Below are positions 37,117 to 46,126 of a stretch of DNA of 64,000 nt, piece by piece; the first letter of the stretch is position 1, and every line of letters begins with the position of its first letter. Location: assembly GCF_010994275.1 (NCBI RefSeq), contig NZ_WMCD01000013.1:57362-121361 (forward strand), written 5' to 3'. The notes beneath the pieces were generated by a model. It ran no database searches. It had not been told where the DNA came from and saw only the letters and a list, made by a program, of their open reading frames with translations. Made by a program: the position numbers and the translations under genes. Source of the DNA: Cyclobacterium jeungdonense (GTDB lineage Bacteria; Bacteroidota; Bacteroidia; Cytophagales; Cyclobacteriaceae).

Positions 37117-37575
37117 ATGGCATTACCGAATATTTTCACCAAAAATGTAGCCGATCAATTAATTCAACGAATTGATAAGCTTAAGCCCACCTCCCAGCCC
37201 CAATGGGGCAAAATGAATGTGGCACAAATGCTGGCGCATTGCAACGTCACCTACGAAATGGCCTATGAAAACAAGCACGCCAAACCCAATTTTCTGATGG
37301 GATTGATCCTCAAAGGCTTTGTTAAAAAAATGGTTGTCAACGAAACGCCCTACAAAAAGAATGTTCGGACGGCACCGGCTTTTATCATTGCAGATGAGCG
37401 GGATTTTGCCCTGGAAAAAGAGCGCCTGATCCGGTACTTGCGAAAAACCGTCGAACTAGGAGAAAATCATTTTGATGGAAGAGCGTCCTTATCTTTTGGC
37501 AAACTATCGAAGACAGAATGGAACAATATGTTTTATAAGCACCTGGACCACCACCTGAAGCAATTTGGGGTGTGA
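37117..37575 (+). CDS. DUF1569-domain protein (DinB-like fold)
   Basis: A 152-residue protein of the DUF1569 family, predicted to form the four-helix DinB/YfiT-like bundle. Marks are QPQWGKMNVAQMLAHCNVTY, which provides a likely metal-binding His, GLILKGFVKK in the middle, and the C-terminal EWNNMFYKHLDHHLKQFG with a cluster of histidines. Function is not established for the family. A frameshifted paralogue lies at 41573 and a third C-terminal remnant at 38390. The bases just after the stop (CCAGGCAGTAG) recur after the paralogue at 41573, so the duplication included flanking DNA. Confidence 0.86.
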   Translation: MALPNIFTKNVADQLIQRIDKLKPTSQPQWGKMNVAQMLAHCNVTYEMAYENKHAKPNFLMGLILKGFVKKMVVNETPYKKNVRTAPAFIIADERDFALEKERLIRYLRKTVELGENHFDGRASLSFGKLSKTEWNNMFYKHLDHHLKQFGV

Positions 37576-37665
37576 ATGTGCCAGGCAGTAGTAGATTCCA
37601 TTCGGGTTTGTTGCCGTTTTGTGCACAGACATTGGCTACCCCTTCTAATTGATCCACGCGGCTTT

Positions 37666-38202
37666 ATGGAAAGGATAGATCTCAAAAAATTTGCGTTCGT
37701 AGCTTTTACCTGGCTTTTTGTCGCTGCTAGCACGGTGGGGATAGCTAGCTGGCAGGGCCTGAATACCTTCATGTTTGCCTGGGTGGTGAATTTCCTGTTG
37801 ATGACGGCTTTAATGGCCTACACCGAAACCTTACAACCCCCTCTGCGATCGAGCTATTTTGACACCAAAAACTGGGAAGCAGGAGGAACGGTTTATCGAT
37901 GGTTGGGTGTACATGTATTTAGAAGGATGTTGGTGTGGATTGGCTGGGAAAAACTCAGCAGGGCGTCTAATCCGGTAAAGAAGAACCGGGCTGCCTTAAA
38001 AAAACTGGAATACCAAACCCGCCAATCTGAGTTTGGACACGCAATTATTTTCATCATCGTTCTGGTTTTCGGGATTGTAGTAGCCTTTTTATATGGAGTC
38101 AGGCAATCCTTTTGGCTCTTTTTTCTGAATATTATATTGAATCTTTACCCCATTGTGGTGCAGCGGTATAACCGGCCCAGGCTGCAGCGTGTTTTGGCGT
38201 AA
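37666..38202 (+). CDS. CrtO-like membrane protein (diaponeurosporenoate acyltransferase family)
   Basis: A 178-residue membrane protein with two N-terminal helices (FAFVAFTWLFVAASTVGIA; FMFAWVVNFLLMTALMAY) and two C-terminal ones (HAIIFIIVLVFGIVVAFLYG; WLFFLNIILNLYPIVVQ). The loop YFDTKNWEAGGTVYRWLGV with HVFRRMLVW, and the C-terminal NLYPIVVQRYNRPRL, resemble the glycosyl-4,4'-diaponeurosporenoate acyltransferase (CrtO) family. Actual acyltransfer to a carotenoid is not shown by anything nearby, and no carotenoid genes are in the window. ATG at 37666 is chosen because the upstream 30 codons (from 37576) overlap the duplicated DUF1569 flank and look non-coding. Confidence 0.62.
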   Translation: MERIDLKKFAFVAFTWLFVAASTVGIASWQGLNTFMFAWVVNFLLMTALMAYTETLQPPLRSSYFDTKNWEAGGTVYRWLGVHVFRRMLVWIGWEKLSRASNPVKKNRAALKKLEYQTRQSEFGHAIIFIIVLVFGIVVAFLYGVRQSFWLFFLNIILNLYPIVVQRYNRPRLQRVLA

Positions 38203-38389
38203 TTGAATGGGAGAGTAAGCTAGGTTTGAAGAAACGTCCAACGTGTAAAATGGCGGGCAGCGATCCCTGTTTTTAGCCCGGTTAAGTAGCCATTGAAAGG
38301 GATTTTGAGAAATAGAAAAATCCACTGATCCAATACATCAATAAAACGGTTGAATTGAGATAAAGCTATCTTAAGGAAAACAGTCACGA

Positions 38390-38482
38390 TCCTTTGGTAA
38401 ATTGTCGACCACTGAGTGGAGTAACCTGTTGTACAAGCACCTGAATCAACACCTTACGCAATTTGGGCTTCCCCAAGCATGA
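38390..38482 (+). pseudogene. C-terminal remnant of a third DUF1569 copy
   Basis: The plus frame ending in TGA at 38480 reads FGKLSTTEWSNLLYKHLNQH then LTQFGLPQA. It matches the C-terminus of the DUF1569 protein at 37117 (SFGKLSKTEWNNMFYKHLDH) and its paralogue. No upstream part survives. The rest of 38203-39081 shows no gene I can support; a 28-codon frame opening at 38479 has a signal-like start but nothing follows. Confidence 0.65.
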
Positions 38483-39081
38483 AAATTGAACAGGTAAAAT
38501 GGGCTTGTATATTGGCCTTTTTTATTTTATATCCATACTGGTGTCAAGCCTGCGCCTACGGGTAATCCTTGGGTTTTTGAGCTATTTAAACGTTACAGAA
38601 AGCTTTACACAGCTATTTTCGGGTTCATTGTTCATGAAAAAATAACTTTGGCATATTAAATAAATTGTGGGCAGAAATTGCACCACATCTAAATCATGAG
38701 ATCTATTTTGGAAGAAATAAATTATCAGCCTTTGATTCCGACTTTATTCTGTTCATTTTTCACGATGTTATTTTCTATGTTCAATTTCTAAGCATTCAGG
38801 AACAAAATCTGCGTTTTAATTTGGCGGAAATCTCCCTTTTAGGAGAAGCATAAAAGTTCAATTAGAATTTGGTCCGTATCAGGTGGAAAAAGGCAATAAA
38901 TTGGAACGAGCTTTATTTTGATCATGTATATCAGGCAATCTGCTAATTTATTGGTGATGGAAAGAAAGAGATAGATAGGGTATGCTGTAGCTAAAGAAGC
39001 ATCATTACGATTATTTGTACCCGCTTCTAAATTGCAGTAAATACTATCGAATTAGGTGCGAAAATACTGAGGTGATAATAA

Positions 39082-40359
39082 ATGATAAGGACTATGGAAA
39101 AACATGAATTCCAGGATTACAATTTTATTCAACATGAGCTGAAACTTCATGATGCAGCCATGGAATCTACTAGTTGCGGTATCTCTATTTCGGATGCACG
39201 TAAACCGGACATGCCGTTGATTTATGTGAACCGGGCATTTTGTGAAATGAGTGGTTTTTTGGAGGAGGAAGTTGTGGGCAAGAACTGTCGGTTTCTTCAG
39301 GGCGAAAATCGTGATCAGAGCGCCAGGTATATTATTCGGGAGGCGCTGGATTCAGGTAACCACTGTCAGGTACTTATAAAAAATTACCGTAAAGACGGCA
39401 CTTTTTTCTGGAATGACTTAATCATATCTCCGATTCGCGACAAAGAGGGCCACCTAACTCATTTTGTTGGTGTTCAAAACGATGTGACAGATCGGGAGGA
39501 GGCGCGTAGGGAAGCGGCCGCCAAGCAGATTGAGCTGGAAAAGACCCTGGAGACGCTTAAGGAAACGCAATCAATGCTGATCCATTCCGAGAAGATGAAC
39601 GCATTAGGGCAGATGGTGGCTGGTGTTGCACACGAAATTAATAATCCAGTGGCTTTTGTTGCAAGCAATATGCATGCGCTCAAACAGATGGCTGAAGACC
39701 TGAAAGGTGCTTATGAACAATTAAATGCGGCTGTTGATGCCTCTGGCAGTGAGGATTTGAAAGCAATGGCCAGGAAACTTAGCCAAGAGGCAGATGTGGA
39801 CTTTATCTCGGAGGATCTTGATGACCTTATTAATAGTTCATCCGCCGGCTTAAAAAGAGTCAAGGGTATAGTTGGGAGCCTGCGTAATTTCTCCAGGCTG
39901 GATGAAGCAGACGAGAAGATCGCATCAATGAAAGAGTGTATCGAGAGTACGCTCGAGATTGCAGGGTCCGTTGTTAGGAATCGTTTGGTGATAGACTGTC
40001 AGCTTAATGATCTCTCCCCGATTAAATGCCGCCCGTCTGAATTGAATCAGGTTTTCCTTAACCTGATCATGAATGCAGCTCAGGCGGTGAAAGAGGATGG
40101 CCGCCTCGAAATTAAAGGTTCAGAAACGACAGATGCATTGATTTTAACCTTTACTGACAATGGTCTGGGAATGGATGCAGCTACTCAAGAGAAAATCTTC
40201 AATCCTTTTTTTACGACAAAGCAGGTAGGCGAAGGGACCGGTTTGGGACTGTCGATTGCCTACAAGATTATTACAGATGGCCATAATGGAAAAATTACCG
40301 TTGAAAGTAAAGTTGGAAAAGGAACCTCCTTCACAATCAGTTTACCTAAAAACGCATGA
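39082..40359 (+). CDS. LOV-domain histidine kinase (blue-light sensor)
   Basis: A 425-residue cytoplasmic sensor kinase. Residues 22-137 are a PAS domain of the LOV subclass: GKNCRFLQGE contains Cys69, which forms the flavin adduct on blue light, and Asn101 (NYRKDG), Asn111 (FFWND) and Gln132 (FVGVQNDVT) are the expected FMN-contacting residues. A coiled-coil linker (138-170) leads to HisKA with His184 (GVAHEINNPVAF) and a complete HATPase_c domain (NQVFLNLIMNAAQAV, FTDNGLGM, GEGTGLGLSIAYKI). No membrane segment is present. An alternative start is ATG at 39094. The response regulator/kinase starts four bases after the stop, so the two are co-translated. Output genes are unknown. Confidence 0.92.
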   Translation: MIRTMEKHEFQDYNFIQHELKLHDAAMESTSCGISISDARKPDMPLIYVNRAFCEMSGFLEEEVVGKNCRFLQGENRDQSARYIIREALDSGNHCQVLIKNYRKDGTFFWNDLIISPIRDKEGHLTHFVGVQNDVTDREEARREAAAKQIELEKTLETLKETQSMLIHSEKMNALGQMVAGVAHEINNPVAFVASNMHALKQMAEDLKGAYEQLNAAVDASGSEDLKAMARKLSQEADVDFISEDLDDLINSSSAGLKRVKGIVGSLRNFSRLDEADEKIASMKECIESTLEIAGSVVRNRLVIDCQLNDLSPIKCRPSELNQVFLNLIMNAAQAVKEDGRLEIKGSETTDALILTFTDNGLGMDAATQEKIFNPFFTTKQVGEGTGLGLSIAYKIITDGHNGKITVESKVGKGTSFTISLPKNA

Positions 40360-40363
40360 ACTC

Positions 40364-41557
40364 ATGAATGAACATAGCACTGAAATCGATAAAAATAGTG
40401 ACAAGGACAACAACTTACTTATCATTGATGATGAACCTTCGATACTCAGTTCATTGAGACGGCAATTTCGAAGAAATTACCAGGTTCATATCGCCAACAA
40501 TGGTAAGGAGGGTCTGGAGTTGATGAAAATACAATCAATTCAGGTCATTATTTCCGACCAGCGGATGCCGGGAATGAACGGTTCAGCGTTTTTTGATGAA
40601 GTGAAAAATGACTATCCGGAAGCAACTCGACTTTTGTTGACTGGATATGCTGATATACAGTCGGTAATTGAGGCCATTAATGAGGGGAACATCTTCCGAT
40701 ATATTACAAAGCCCTGGGATCCCGTTGAGCTTGATACAATCGTTCGCGAAGCCTTCGAACGACACAAATTAATTGTTCGTAATAAGGAGCTTGTGAAACA
40801 ATTGCAGGAAGCAAACAAGGATCTCGAAAACCGGGTCAAAGCACGCACCATTGAACTGACTAAGCTCAACAAGGAGAAGGACCATATGATAGGTATGGTG
40901 GCTCATGATCTTAGGGGGCCCCTTGGTACCATCAAGATGTGCCATGATGTGATTGCCGAAGATTCGACTGATACCGCAACAAGGAAAGAGTTTCTTAAAC
41001 TTATAGATGAGCTAGCTGAGAAATCACTGCGATTGATTGACGATCTGCTCGATGTTTCTGCAATCGAGACGGGGCAGCTTGTTCTTGAGAAAAAAGTAGT
41101 ACCTTTAAAAGGATTTCTTGACAAGGTGATACGGTTGAACCGGCGGTCTGCGGAGAAGAAAGAGATTCGGCTTGAATTGCAATTCGATGGTCCGGATTCG
41201 TGGACCTTCGACCCCCAGCGTGTTGAACAGGTTCTGGATAATTTGCTAAGCAATGCAATCAAGTATTCGCATAAGGATACAACGGTGAGATTAGTGGTCG
41301 AATTGGAGGAAGGTCAGCTATACTTCAGGGTTTTCGATCAGGGCCAGGGTATTCGAGAAGGCGACATGGACAAACTTTTCTCCGCTTTTCAAAAAACCAG
41401 TACCTTACCCACCGGATCGGAAAAAAGTAATGGGTTAGGACTTTCTATTTGCAAACGAATCGTAGCGTTGCACGGGGGAATCATTCAGGCGCAGAGCATA
41501 TTTGGCGAAGGTTCATGTTTCAGCTTTTATCTGCCCGAAGACAATCGGGCAATCTAA
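40364..41557 (+). CDS. Response regulator / histidine kinase hybrid
   Basis: A 397-residue protein with an N-terminal receiver and a C-terminal kinase, so it can both receive phosphate from the LOV kinase and phosphorylate another partner. Receiver: acidic Asp22-Asp23 (IIDDEP), phospho-acceptor Asp65 (ISDQRMPGMNG), Thr93 (LLTGYAD) and Lys116 (YITKPWDP). Residues 140-175 are coiled coil. Kinase: His181 (GMVAHDLRGPLGT), N-box VEQVLDNLLSNAIKY, FDQGQGI and SNGLGLSICKRI. The ATG at 40364 follows the previous stop by four bases; an earlier in-frame ATG at 40256 would overlap the upstream gene by about 100 bases and adds nothing domain-like. No DNA-binding output domain is present. Confidence 0.92.
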   Translation: MNEHSTEIDKNSDKDNNLLIIDDEPSILSSLRRQFRRNYQVHIANNGKEGLELMKIQSIQVIISDQRMPGMNGSAFFDEVKNDYPEATRLLLTGYADIQSVIEAINEGNIFRYITKPWDPVELDTIVREAFERHKLIVRNKELVKQLQEANKDLENRVKARTIELTKLNKEKDHMIGMVAHDLRGPLGTIKMCHDVIAEDSTDTATRKEFLKLIDELAEKSLRLIDDLLDVSAIETGQLVLEKKVVPLKGFLDKVIRLNRRSAEKKEIRLELQFDGPDSWTFDPQRVEQVLDNLLSNAIKYSHKDTTVRLVVELEEGQLYFRVFDQGQGIREGDMDKLFSAFQKTSTLPTGSEKSNGLGLSICKRIVALHGGIIQAQSIFGEGSCFSFYLPEDNRAI

Positions 41558-41572
41558 TTGTCATGTTCCATG

Positions 41573-42027
41573 GATTTTCCCACTATTTTCGACAAAGAAG
41601 TAACAGCGGAGCTGATCCGGAGGATTGACTCCCTGACCCCCAGTATCCAGCCGCAATGGCGAAAAATGAGTGTGGCTCAAATGCTGGCGCATTGCAACGT
41701 CGCCTATGAGATAGCTTATGAAAAAATCATCCCAAACCCAATTTTTTCATGGGATTAATCCTAAAAGCCTTTGTCAAAAAAATATTGGTAAACGAAACCC
41801 TTTACAAAAAGACTGTTCGGACTGCACCAGCGTTTATCATCGCAGATGAGCACGATTTTGAGGAAGAGAAAACACGACTGATCCAGTACTTGCACAAAAC
41901 CGTACAGTTGGGAGAAAGTCATTTTGATGGAAGGGAATCCATGTCCTTCGGCAAATTGTCCAAAGAAGAATGGAACAACCTATTTTACAAGCACCTGGAC
42001 CACCACCTGACCCAATTTGTGGTATGA
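41573..42027 (+). pseudogene. Frameshifted DUF1569 paralogue
   Basis: Two frames together give a full DUF1569 protein. The first (starting at or near 41573) reads MDFPTIFDKEVTAELIRR through QPQWRKMSVAQMLAHCNVAY and ends SWD at 41758. The second continues GLILKAFVKKILVNETLYKK to EWNNLFYKHLDHHLTQF and stops at 42027. The break falls in CCAATTTTTTCATGGGATTA near 41740, where the intact paralogue reads PNFLMGLIL, so one T has been gained in a T run. The gene follows the kinase gene with no gap, and CCAGGCAGTAG after the stop matches the flank of the intact copy. Confidence 0.8.
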
Positions 42028-42145
42028 AAATTCCAGGCAGTAGGCAATTGATCAAAAATGGTTTTCTCAAAATTCAGCAATGAAGCAGGCCTAAAACACA
42101 TGCTCGTGCCCATAGGCCGGTGTAAACTCCTCATTTTTCGCTAAC

Positions 42146-44443
42146 CTACAAAAATTTCGGCCGATCCGGCCCATCATAAGGCGCAGCTCCAACTTTTTCC
42201 CCTGAACGTTTATCCACCTCCAACAATTCTGGATCACTCACTTCCGGGGCCTGAATAAATCCATAATGCCGGCCCATCCAGTAATCCCGGATAAAGCCCA
42301 CCGGCTCCATGATGCGCTTGCTGTTTTGCCCACCATCCAATACAATGGCCCTTCTGGCTCCACGGGTAACGGCCGCTTCGCGGGGTGAAATGGCTTTGAC
42401 ACCGCCTTCATAGGAGGTGTATCCTTCGTCTACAAACAAGTCATCCCGGTGAGAATTGTGGTAATTGTGTTCGATACAGTCCAGGGTCCATTCCCTGAGG
42501 TGCTGCACGGCCGCATCCAAATCTGCATCATTGCCAGTCATGGCGGCATAGGTGAAGTTAAACCAGGGAATTTTTTCCATTCTTTTGATCTCAAAAGTTC
42601 TTTCCAGGCTTCTCAGGTAGATGGAGCGCATTTCCGGATCCTTCTCGTAGCGCAGCAAGGTATTGTAGGCTTCAAAGGCCAGGTTGTCATCCCAGGGGGC
42701 AATCTGGGAAGGAGGGAAGGTATTTTTTTGTTTGATGGTATTCTCTGCATAGCCCCAATCCACCAACTGCTGGTATCCCTTCTTGAAGCGTTCTTCCCCG
42801 GTCAGGGCATAGGTGGAATAGGAAAAAGCCAGTGCTTCCAGCCCGTTAACGCCCCGGTCGGACCAGCCATAGGGGCGGAGCAGGTATTCCGGATTCCAAC
42901 GTCCCCAGCGAGTGGGCTGCCCATCGGCATCGATCAGCACCCAGCCGTTTTCCATGATGTATCCGGCGATGCGGCGCATGTGTTCTTTGGCCAGTTCTTT
43001 TTCTTTGCCTTCGGCTGCCAGATCGTGAAACAAGGAAACGCTGTAAAAATGTGCGATGATCTCGTCGCTGGAGGCATCTCCTTTCCAGTACCAGAGGCTG
43101 TCTGCGGTGGCATTCCATTTGGCAGGCAAGCCACCGGATCCCCTTTGCCCCATTTCTCCTTTATCACCCTTCCGGGACCAGATGGAGCGGGCGATCAGGC
43201 CGTCGATTGGCGTGATCCGTTCCAGCCACAACATGGCTTGGAAGGCATCCACCGCTTCTTTCCTTGCCGTTTCCTCTCCGGTTACGGCGTATTTGTAGCT
43301 CATAGCCGATAGGTAGGTGGCCGTATGGGCGCCGTCGTTATCGCTGATTTCGCGTACCCATTCGCCCTGGTAATCGCGGATGGTATGGATAAAGCCCATG
43401 CGCTTATGTCCCCAATTTTCCAGCCAGTATTCATAGTGGTCAGTCTTTTTCCGTAAGGTAAAGGGTTCGTAGCGGATAATTCCTATTCCCCCTTCCGTGG
43501 CCACCAGTACTTCGTTTTCGGCCACAGCAATATCGTTGACCCGATTGTCCGGCAGCCAGTGGTCGGCACCGAAATAATGCCAGTCCTCGTCGAGCATCCG
43601 TATCGCTCCTCTGGGCGTGCCGATCCATACATCCCGGTCAAACCCCTGTACCAATTGCCGGGTTTCTTCCACCGGAAGCCCATCGTCTCCCTGGATGGAT
43701 TGCAGGGAAGCGCCCCGGAGAACACCTAATCCCCGGTCCGTGCTGATAAACAGACTGCTGCCCATGGAAAGCAGTTCACCAGTATTTTTGGAGGGCAGAT
43801 TGCCCCAGTCGATCAGGTGCTCGTTGACCACCTTGCCCGAAAGCTGAACCAGTTGCCCGGGTCGAAGGATATGCAGGGTGCCGCTGTAACTGGCAATGGA
43901 GGTGATGGGACCTAATTTCACCGGATCGGCCAATAGCTGCGTGCCATCCTCCATCAGCATGGTCACGTCACTGGACAGGTAGCCCCCTTCGGGCTCAATA
44001 TCGGTTAATTTTCCTTGTTTATAGACAAATATGGCATCCCGTGTGGCGGCATGGACCTTGCCCAGATGCAGGCAGACATCCACAAAGTTGTCCTCGCTGA
44101 GTTTCTCCCAGGAATTGTCGGCAAAACGGTAAAATCCGGAGGAAGCCATCACCCAGGCCGAATGGTCTAACACCTCCAACTTGCTTATTCCCGCCGGACT
44201 GTTGGATACCGGCTGGAGTCCGTCCGCTTTTAATTCCTGAAGCTTTCCATCCAAAACGGCATAGGATCTGCCCGAGAGAATGGCCACCTGCGTCACGGCG
44301 GTAGGAGTAGGAACAATATCACTTTTTTCCTGAAGGAATACCTTATCGGCTACCGGTTCCCAGAGGGTTTGCTGGGCTGCCAGGGGCAAATCAAAGACAG
44401 ATAAAAGAAGACCAAAAGAATAGAATTTCAGCGATTGAATCAT
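42146..44443 (-). CDS. Secreted propeller plus helical-toroid protein, function unknown
   Basis: A 765-residue exported protein. Residues 1-24 are a signal peptide (ending PLAAQQ). Residues about 30-330 consist of repeats like those of two-component regulator propellers (LFISTDRGLGVLRGASLQ; VWIGTPRGAIRMLDEDW; VLVATEGGIGIIRYEPFTL). Residues about 340-740 are helical with regularly spaced Trp/Tyr (MGFIHTIRDYQGEWVREISD; WGRWNPEYLLRPYGWSDRG), resembling the (alpha/alpha) toroids of polysaccharide lyases and hydrolases. I do not recognise a named family. A +1 frame past the stop reads EFTPAYGHEHVF before a stop, so a late frameshift may have trimmed the C-terminus. Probably acts on, or senses, a saccharide in the periplasm; this is inference. 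Confidence 0.72.
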   Translation of the reverse strand: MIQSLKFYSFGLLLSVFDLPLAAQQTLWEPVADKVFLQEKSDIVPTPTAVTQVAILSGRSYAVLDGKLQELKADGLQPVSNSPAGISKLEVLDHSAWVMASSGFYRFADNSWEKLSEDNFVDVCLHLGKVHAATRDAIFVYKQGKLTDIEPEGGYLSSDVTMLMEDGTQLLADPVKLGPITSIASYSGTLHILRPGQLVQLSGKVVNEHLIDWGNLPSKNTGELLSMGSSLFISTDRGLGVLRGASLQSIQGDDGLPVEETRQLVQGFDRDVWIGTPRGAIRMLDEDWHYFGADHWLPDNRVNDIAVAENEVLVATEGGIGIIRYEPFTLRKKTDHYEYWLENWGHKRMGFIHTIRDYQGEWVREISDNDGAHTATYLSAMSYKYAVTGEETARKEAVDAFQAMLWLERITPIDGLIARSIWSRKGDKGEMGQRGSGGLPAKWNATADSLWYWKGDASSDEIIAHFYSVSLFHDLAAEGKEKELAKEHMRRIAGYIMENGWVLIDADGQPTRWGRWNPEYLLRPYGWSDRGVNGLEALAFSYSTYALTGEERFKKGYQQLVDWGYAENTIKQKNTFPPSQIAPWDDNLAFEAYNTLLRYEKDPEMRSIYLRSLERTFEIKRMEKIPWFNFTYAAMTGNDADLDAAVQHLREWTLDCIEHNYHNSHRDDLFVDEGYTSYEGGVKAISPREAAVTRGARRAIVLDGGQNSKRIMEPVGFIRDYWMGRHYGFIQAPEVSDPELLEVDKRSGEKVGAAPYDGPDRPKFL

Positions 44444-44548
44444 GGAATAAATTTTTGTGATTGGGTCTGCGACGATGCGCTCTATTATCCTATACCGCTT
44501 CTTTCAGAAAAGGGCCATTAGTAAGCGTCGATTCCTGATGGATGGTAA

Positions 44549-44863
44549 TTAGAGGCAGGTGAATTGAGGGGTAAAAGCCAGTTTTTTCTGAAAAGCTTTT
44601 GGGGTCTTTCCAAAACGGCTTTTAAACGCTCTGATAAGATAAGTGACATTATTAAATCCAGGCATAAAGCAGACCTCCTGCACCTGTGAATTGCCTTGCT
44701 TCAGGTAGTTGGCGGCCAGATTTAGGCGTTGGTCCAGGATGTATTCCATGGGACTGGTGCCCAACACTTTCTTAAATGACCGGGAAAATTGGGCTTTGCT
44801 CATACAGGCTTTATTACTCAATTGATCCAAGGTAAGGTTTTCCCGGATATTGGTTTGGATCGA
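44549..44863 (-). pseudogene. Truncated AraC-family regulator (DNA-binding domain only)
   Basis: The frame encodes a nearly complete AraC-type double helix-turn-helix: TNIRENLTLDQLSNKACMSK, FKKVLGTSPMEYILDQRLNL, then VCFMPGFNNVTYLIRAFKSR and FGKTPKAF. The N-terminal sensor domain is absent. Upstream the frame runs without a start codon straight into the last codons of the RND adaptor gene (stop at 44865). The only in-frame start, a TTG at 44830, would cut the first helix. I read it as a regulator truncated when the adaptor gene was joined here, though a translated stand-alone DNA-binding domain is possible. Confidence 0.7.
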
Positions 44864-44864
44864 T

Positions 44865-46031
44865 CTAGTTATCGTGTCCTCCGGCCTCGTTCAGTGCATT
44901 GGATAAATAATAGGTGCCAGCCACGACCACACTGTCTTGAAATAATTCCTCATTTGAGTTCAAAATGGCCGTGTAGCCCATGGCTTCAATTCCGGTACGA
45001 ACCTGTTTCCGTTGATATACTTTGCCTTCCTGATTACTTTCCTTGAGTACAAAAAGAAAGGTTTCACTGCCTTCATGAACAATGGATCCGGAAGGTACCG
45101 TCCAAACTGAATCTTGATTCACTACGATATAGCTATTGATATACATTCCTGGTAAAAAGGAATCATTTTCAGTATCCAAATGCGCATGCACCTGCACAAA
45201 ACGGCCTTTGGGGTCAATGGTATTTCCTTTTCGGTAAACGTGTCCATAAAACAATTGCTCTTCAAAATCCGGTAAGGTAAACGTAACTGCCTGCCCTTCC
45301 ATCACTCTGGGAATATCCTGTTCCAATACTTTCATCTCCACATGCAGGTGTTCACTGTTGATCACCTCCATCAACACCTCATGCGGAGCACTGTGCTGCC
45401 CGACTGAAGTCTGTAAAGCGGAAATTTTACCCGAAATCGGACTTTTTAAAAGCACTTTTGACTGCAGGTTACCTTGTTCCAGGGAATGAATATCGGCGCC
45501 CATCAGTTGCAGGTTATTTTGCAGGGCGGATTTTTTGGCCTCGGCTGCCTGAAATGCCGCCCGGGCTTCTTCAAATTGTTTTTGAGAGGAGATGTTGTCC
45601 TCTCGCAGGGTTTGTTTTCGTTCAAAGTCGCTTTCCAGACTGGCAAGACTGCTGAGGGTTTCCAGGTATTCCTGTTGCATGGATACAAATTCCGGGCTGG
45701 AAGCAGTGATTACCACCTGCCCTTTGGTAACCGGATCGCCTACGATAAAGTGTATTTTTTCCACAAAGACGGTGGTAAAGGAATTAATAGTGGCTTTGTA
45801 CTGAGGTGGGGAATCGATGAATCCGGGGGCTTTTACCAGGTTGGTTAAGGGTTGTTTGATAAAGGTTCCGCGACGTATGCCGGTAATGACCTCTTGTTCC
45901 GGAGTCAACTGGACCGCTGCTTCCCTGTGTTCCATGGATTCCTCATTTCCTTCAGTGGTATGCGTATCCTCATTACAGGCCATTTGCCCGCTTACAAGTA
46001 GAAATAGGAGGAAAAGATTAATTAGTTTCAT
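44865..46031 (-). CDS. RND efflux periplasmic adaptor lipoprotein (CusB/CzcB type)
   Basis: A 388-residue membrane-fusion protein linking the inner-membrane pump to the outer-membrane channel. The signal peptide MKLINLFLLFLLVSGQMAC ends in Cys19, so it is a lipoprotein. Domains: beta-barrel/lipoyl halves around GFIDSPPQYKATINSF and KVLLKSPISGKISAL, an alpha-hairpin (residues 115-175, coiled coil), and the C-terminal barrel (PGMYINSYIVVNQDSVWTVP). ATG at 46031 is the start; the upstream TTG at 46052 would put charged residues before the signal. It is separated from the pump gene by two tandem mini-ORF repeats and is co-directional with it. Confidence 0.9.
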   Translation of the reverse strand: MKLINLFLLFLLVSGQMACNEDTHTTEGNEESMEHREAAVQLTPEQEVITGIRRGTFIKQPLTNLVKAPGFIDSPPQYKATINSFTTVFVEKIHFIVGDPVTKGQVVITASSPEFVSMQQEYLETLSSLASLESDFERKQTLREDNISSQKQFEEARAAFQAAEAKKSALQNNLQLMGADIHSLEQGNLQSKVLLKSPISGKISALQTSVGQHSAPHEVLMEVINSEHLHVEMKVLEQDIPRVMEGQAVTFTLPDFEEQLFYGHVYRKGNTIDPKGRFVQVHAHLDTENDSFLPGMYINSYIVVNQDSVWTVPSGSIVHEGSETFLFVLKESNQEGKVYQRKQVRTGIEAMGYTAILNSNEELFQDSVVVAGTYYLSNALNEAGGHDN

Positions 46032-46038
46032 CTGTTTA

Positions 46039-46122
46039 TTATTTTTTTTCAACGGTCAGATGGAATCTCGCATGCTTTATAATCATCCCACTGTGTGACG
46101 TTCTCGTCATGCTCGATTTCAT
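46039..46122 (-). repeat. Mini-ORF repeat, copy 2 (27 codons)
   Basis: Minus-strand copy encoding 27 residues that begin MKSSMTRTSH and contain GMIIKHARFH. Its ATG lies four bases after the stop of copy 3, and its TAA ends seven bases before the ATG of the RND adaptor at 46031. It is the most similar to copy 1, with identical GTCACACAGTGGGATGA core. Confidence 0.72.
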
Positions 46123-46126
46123 GTGT

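Noticed and set aside
38479..38565. 28-codon frame with a signal-peptide-like start
   Set aside because: It overlaps the tail of the DUF1569 remnant and ends after 28 codons; no continuation in other frames that I can name.
38665..38853. 62-codon frame before the LOV kinase
   Set aside because: AT-rich, Phe-rich, no leader and no recognisable domain; most likely non-coding.
42449..43312. 287-codon frame opposite the propeller/toroid gene
   Set aside because: Antisense to a gene with signal peptide and regular repeats; composition is not protein-like.
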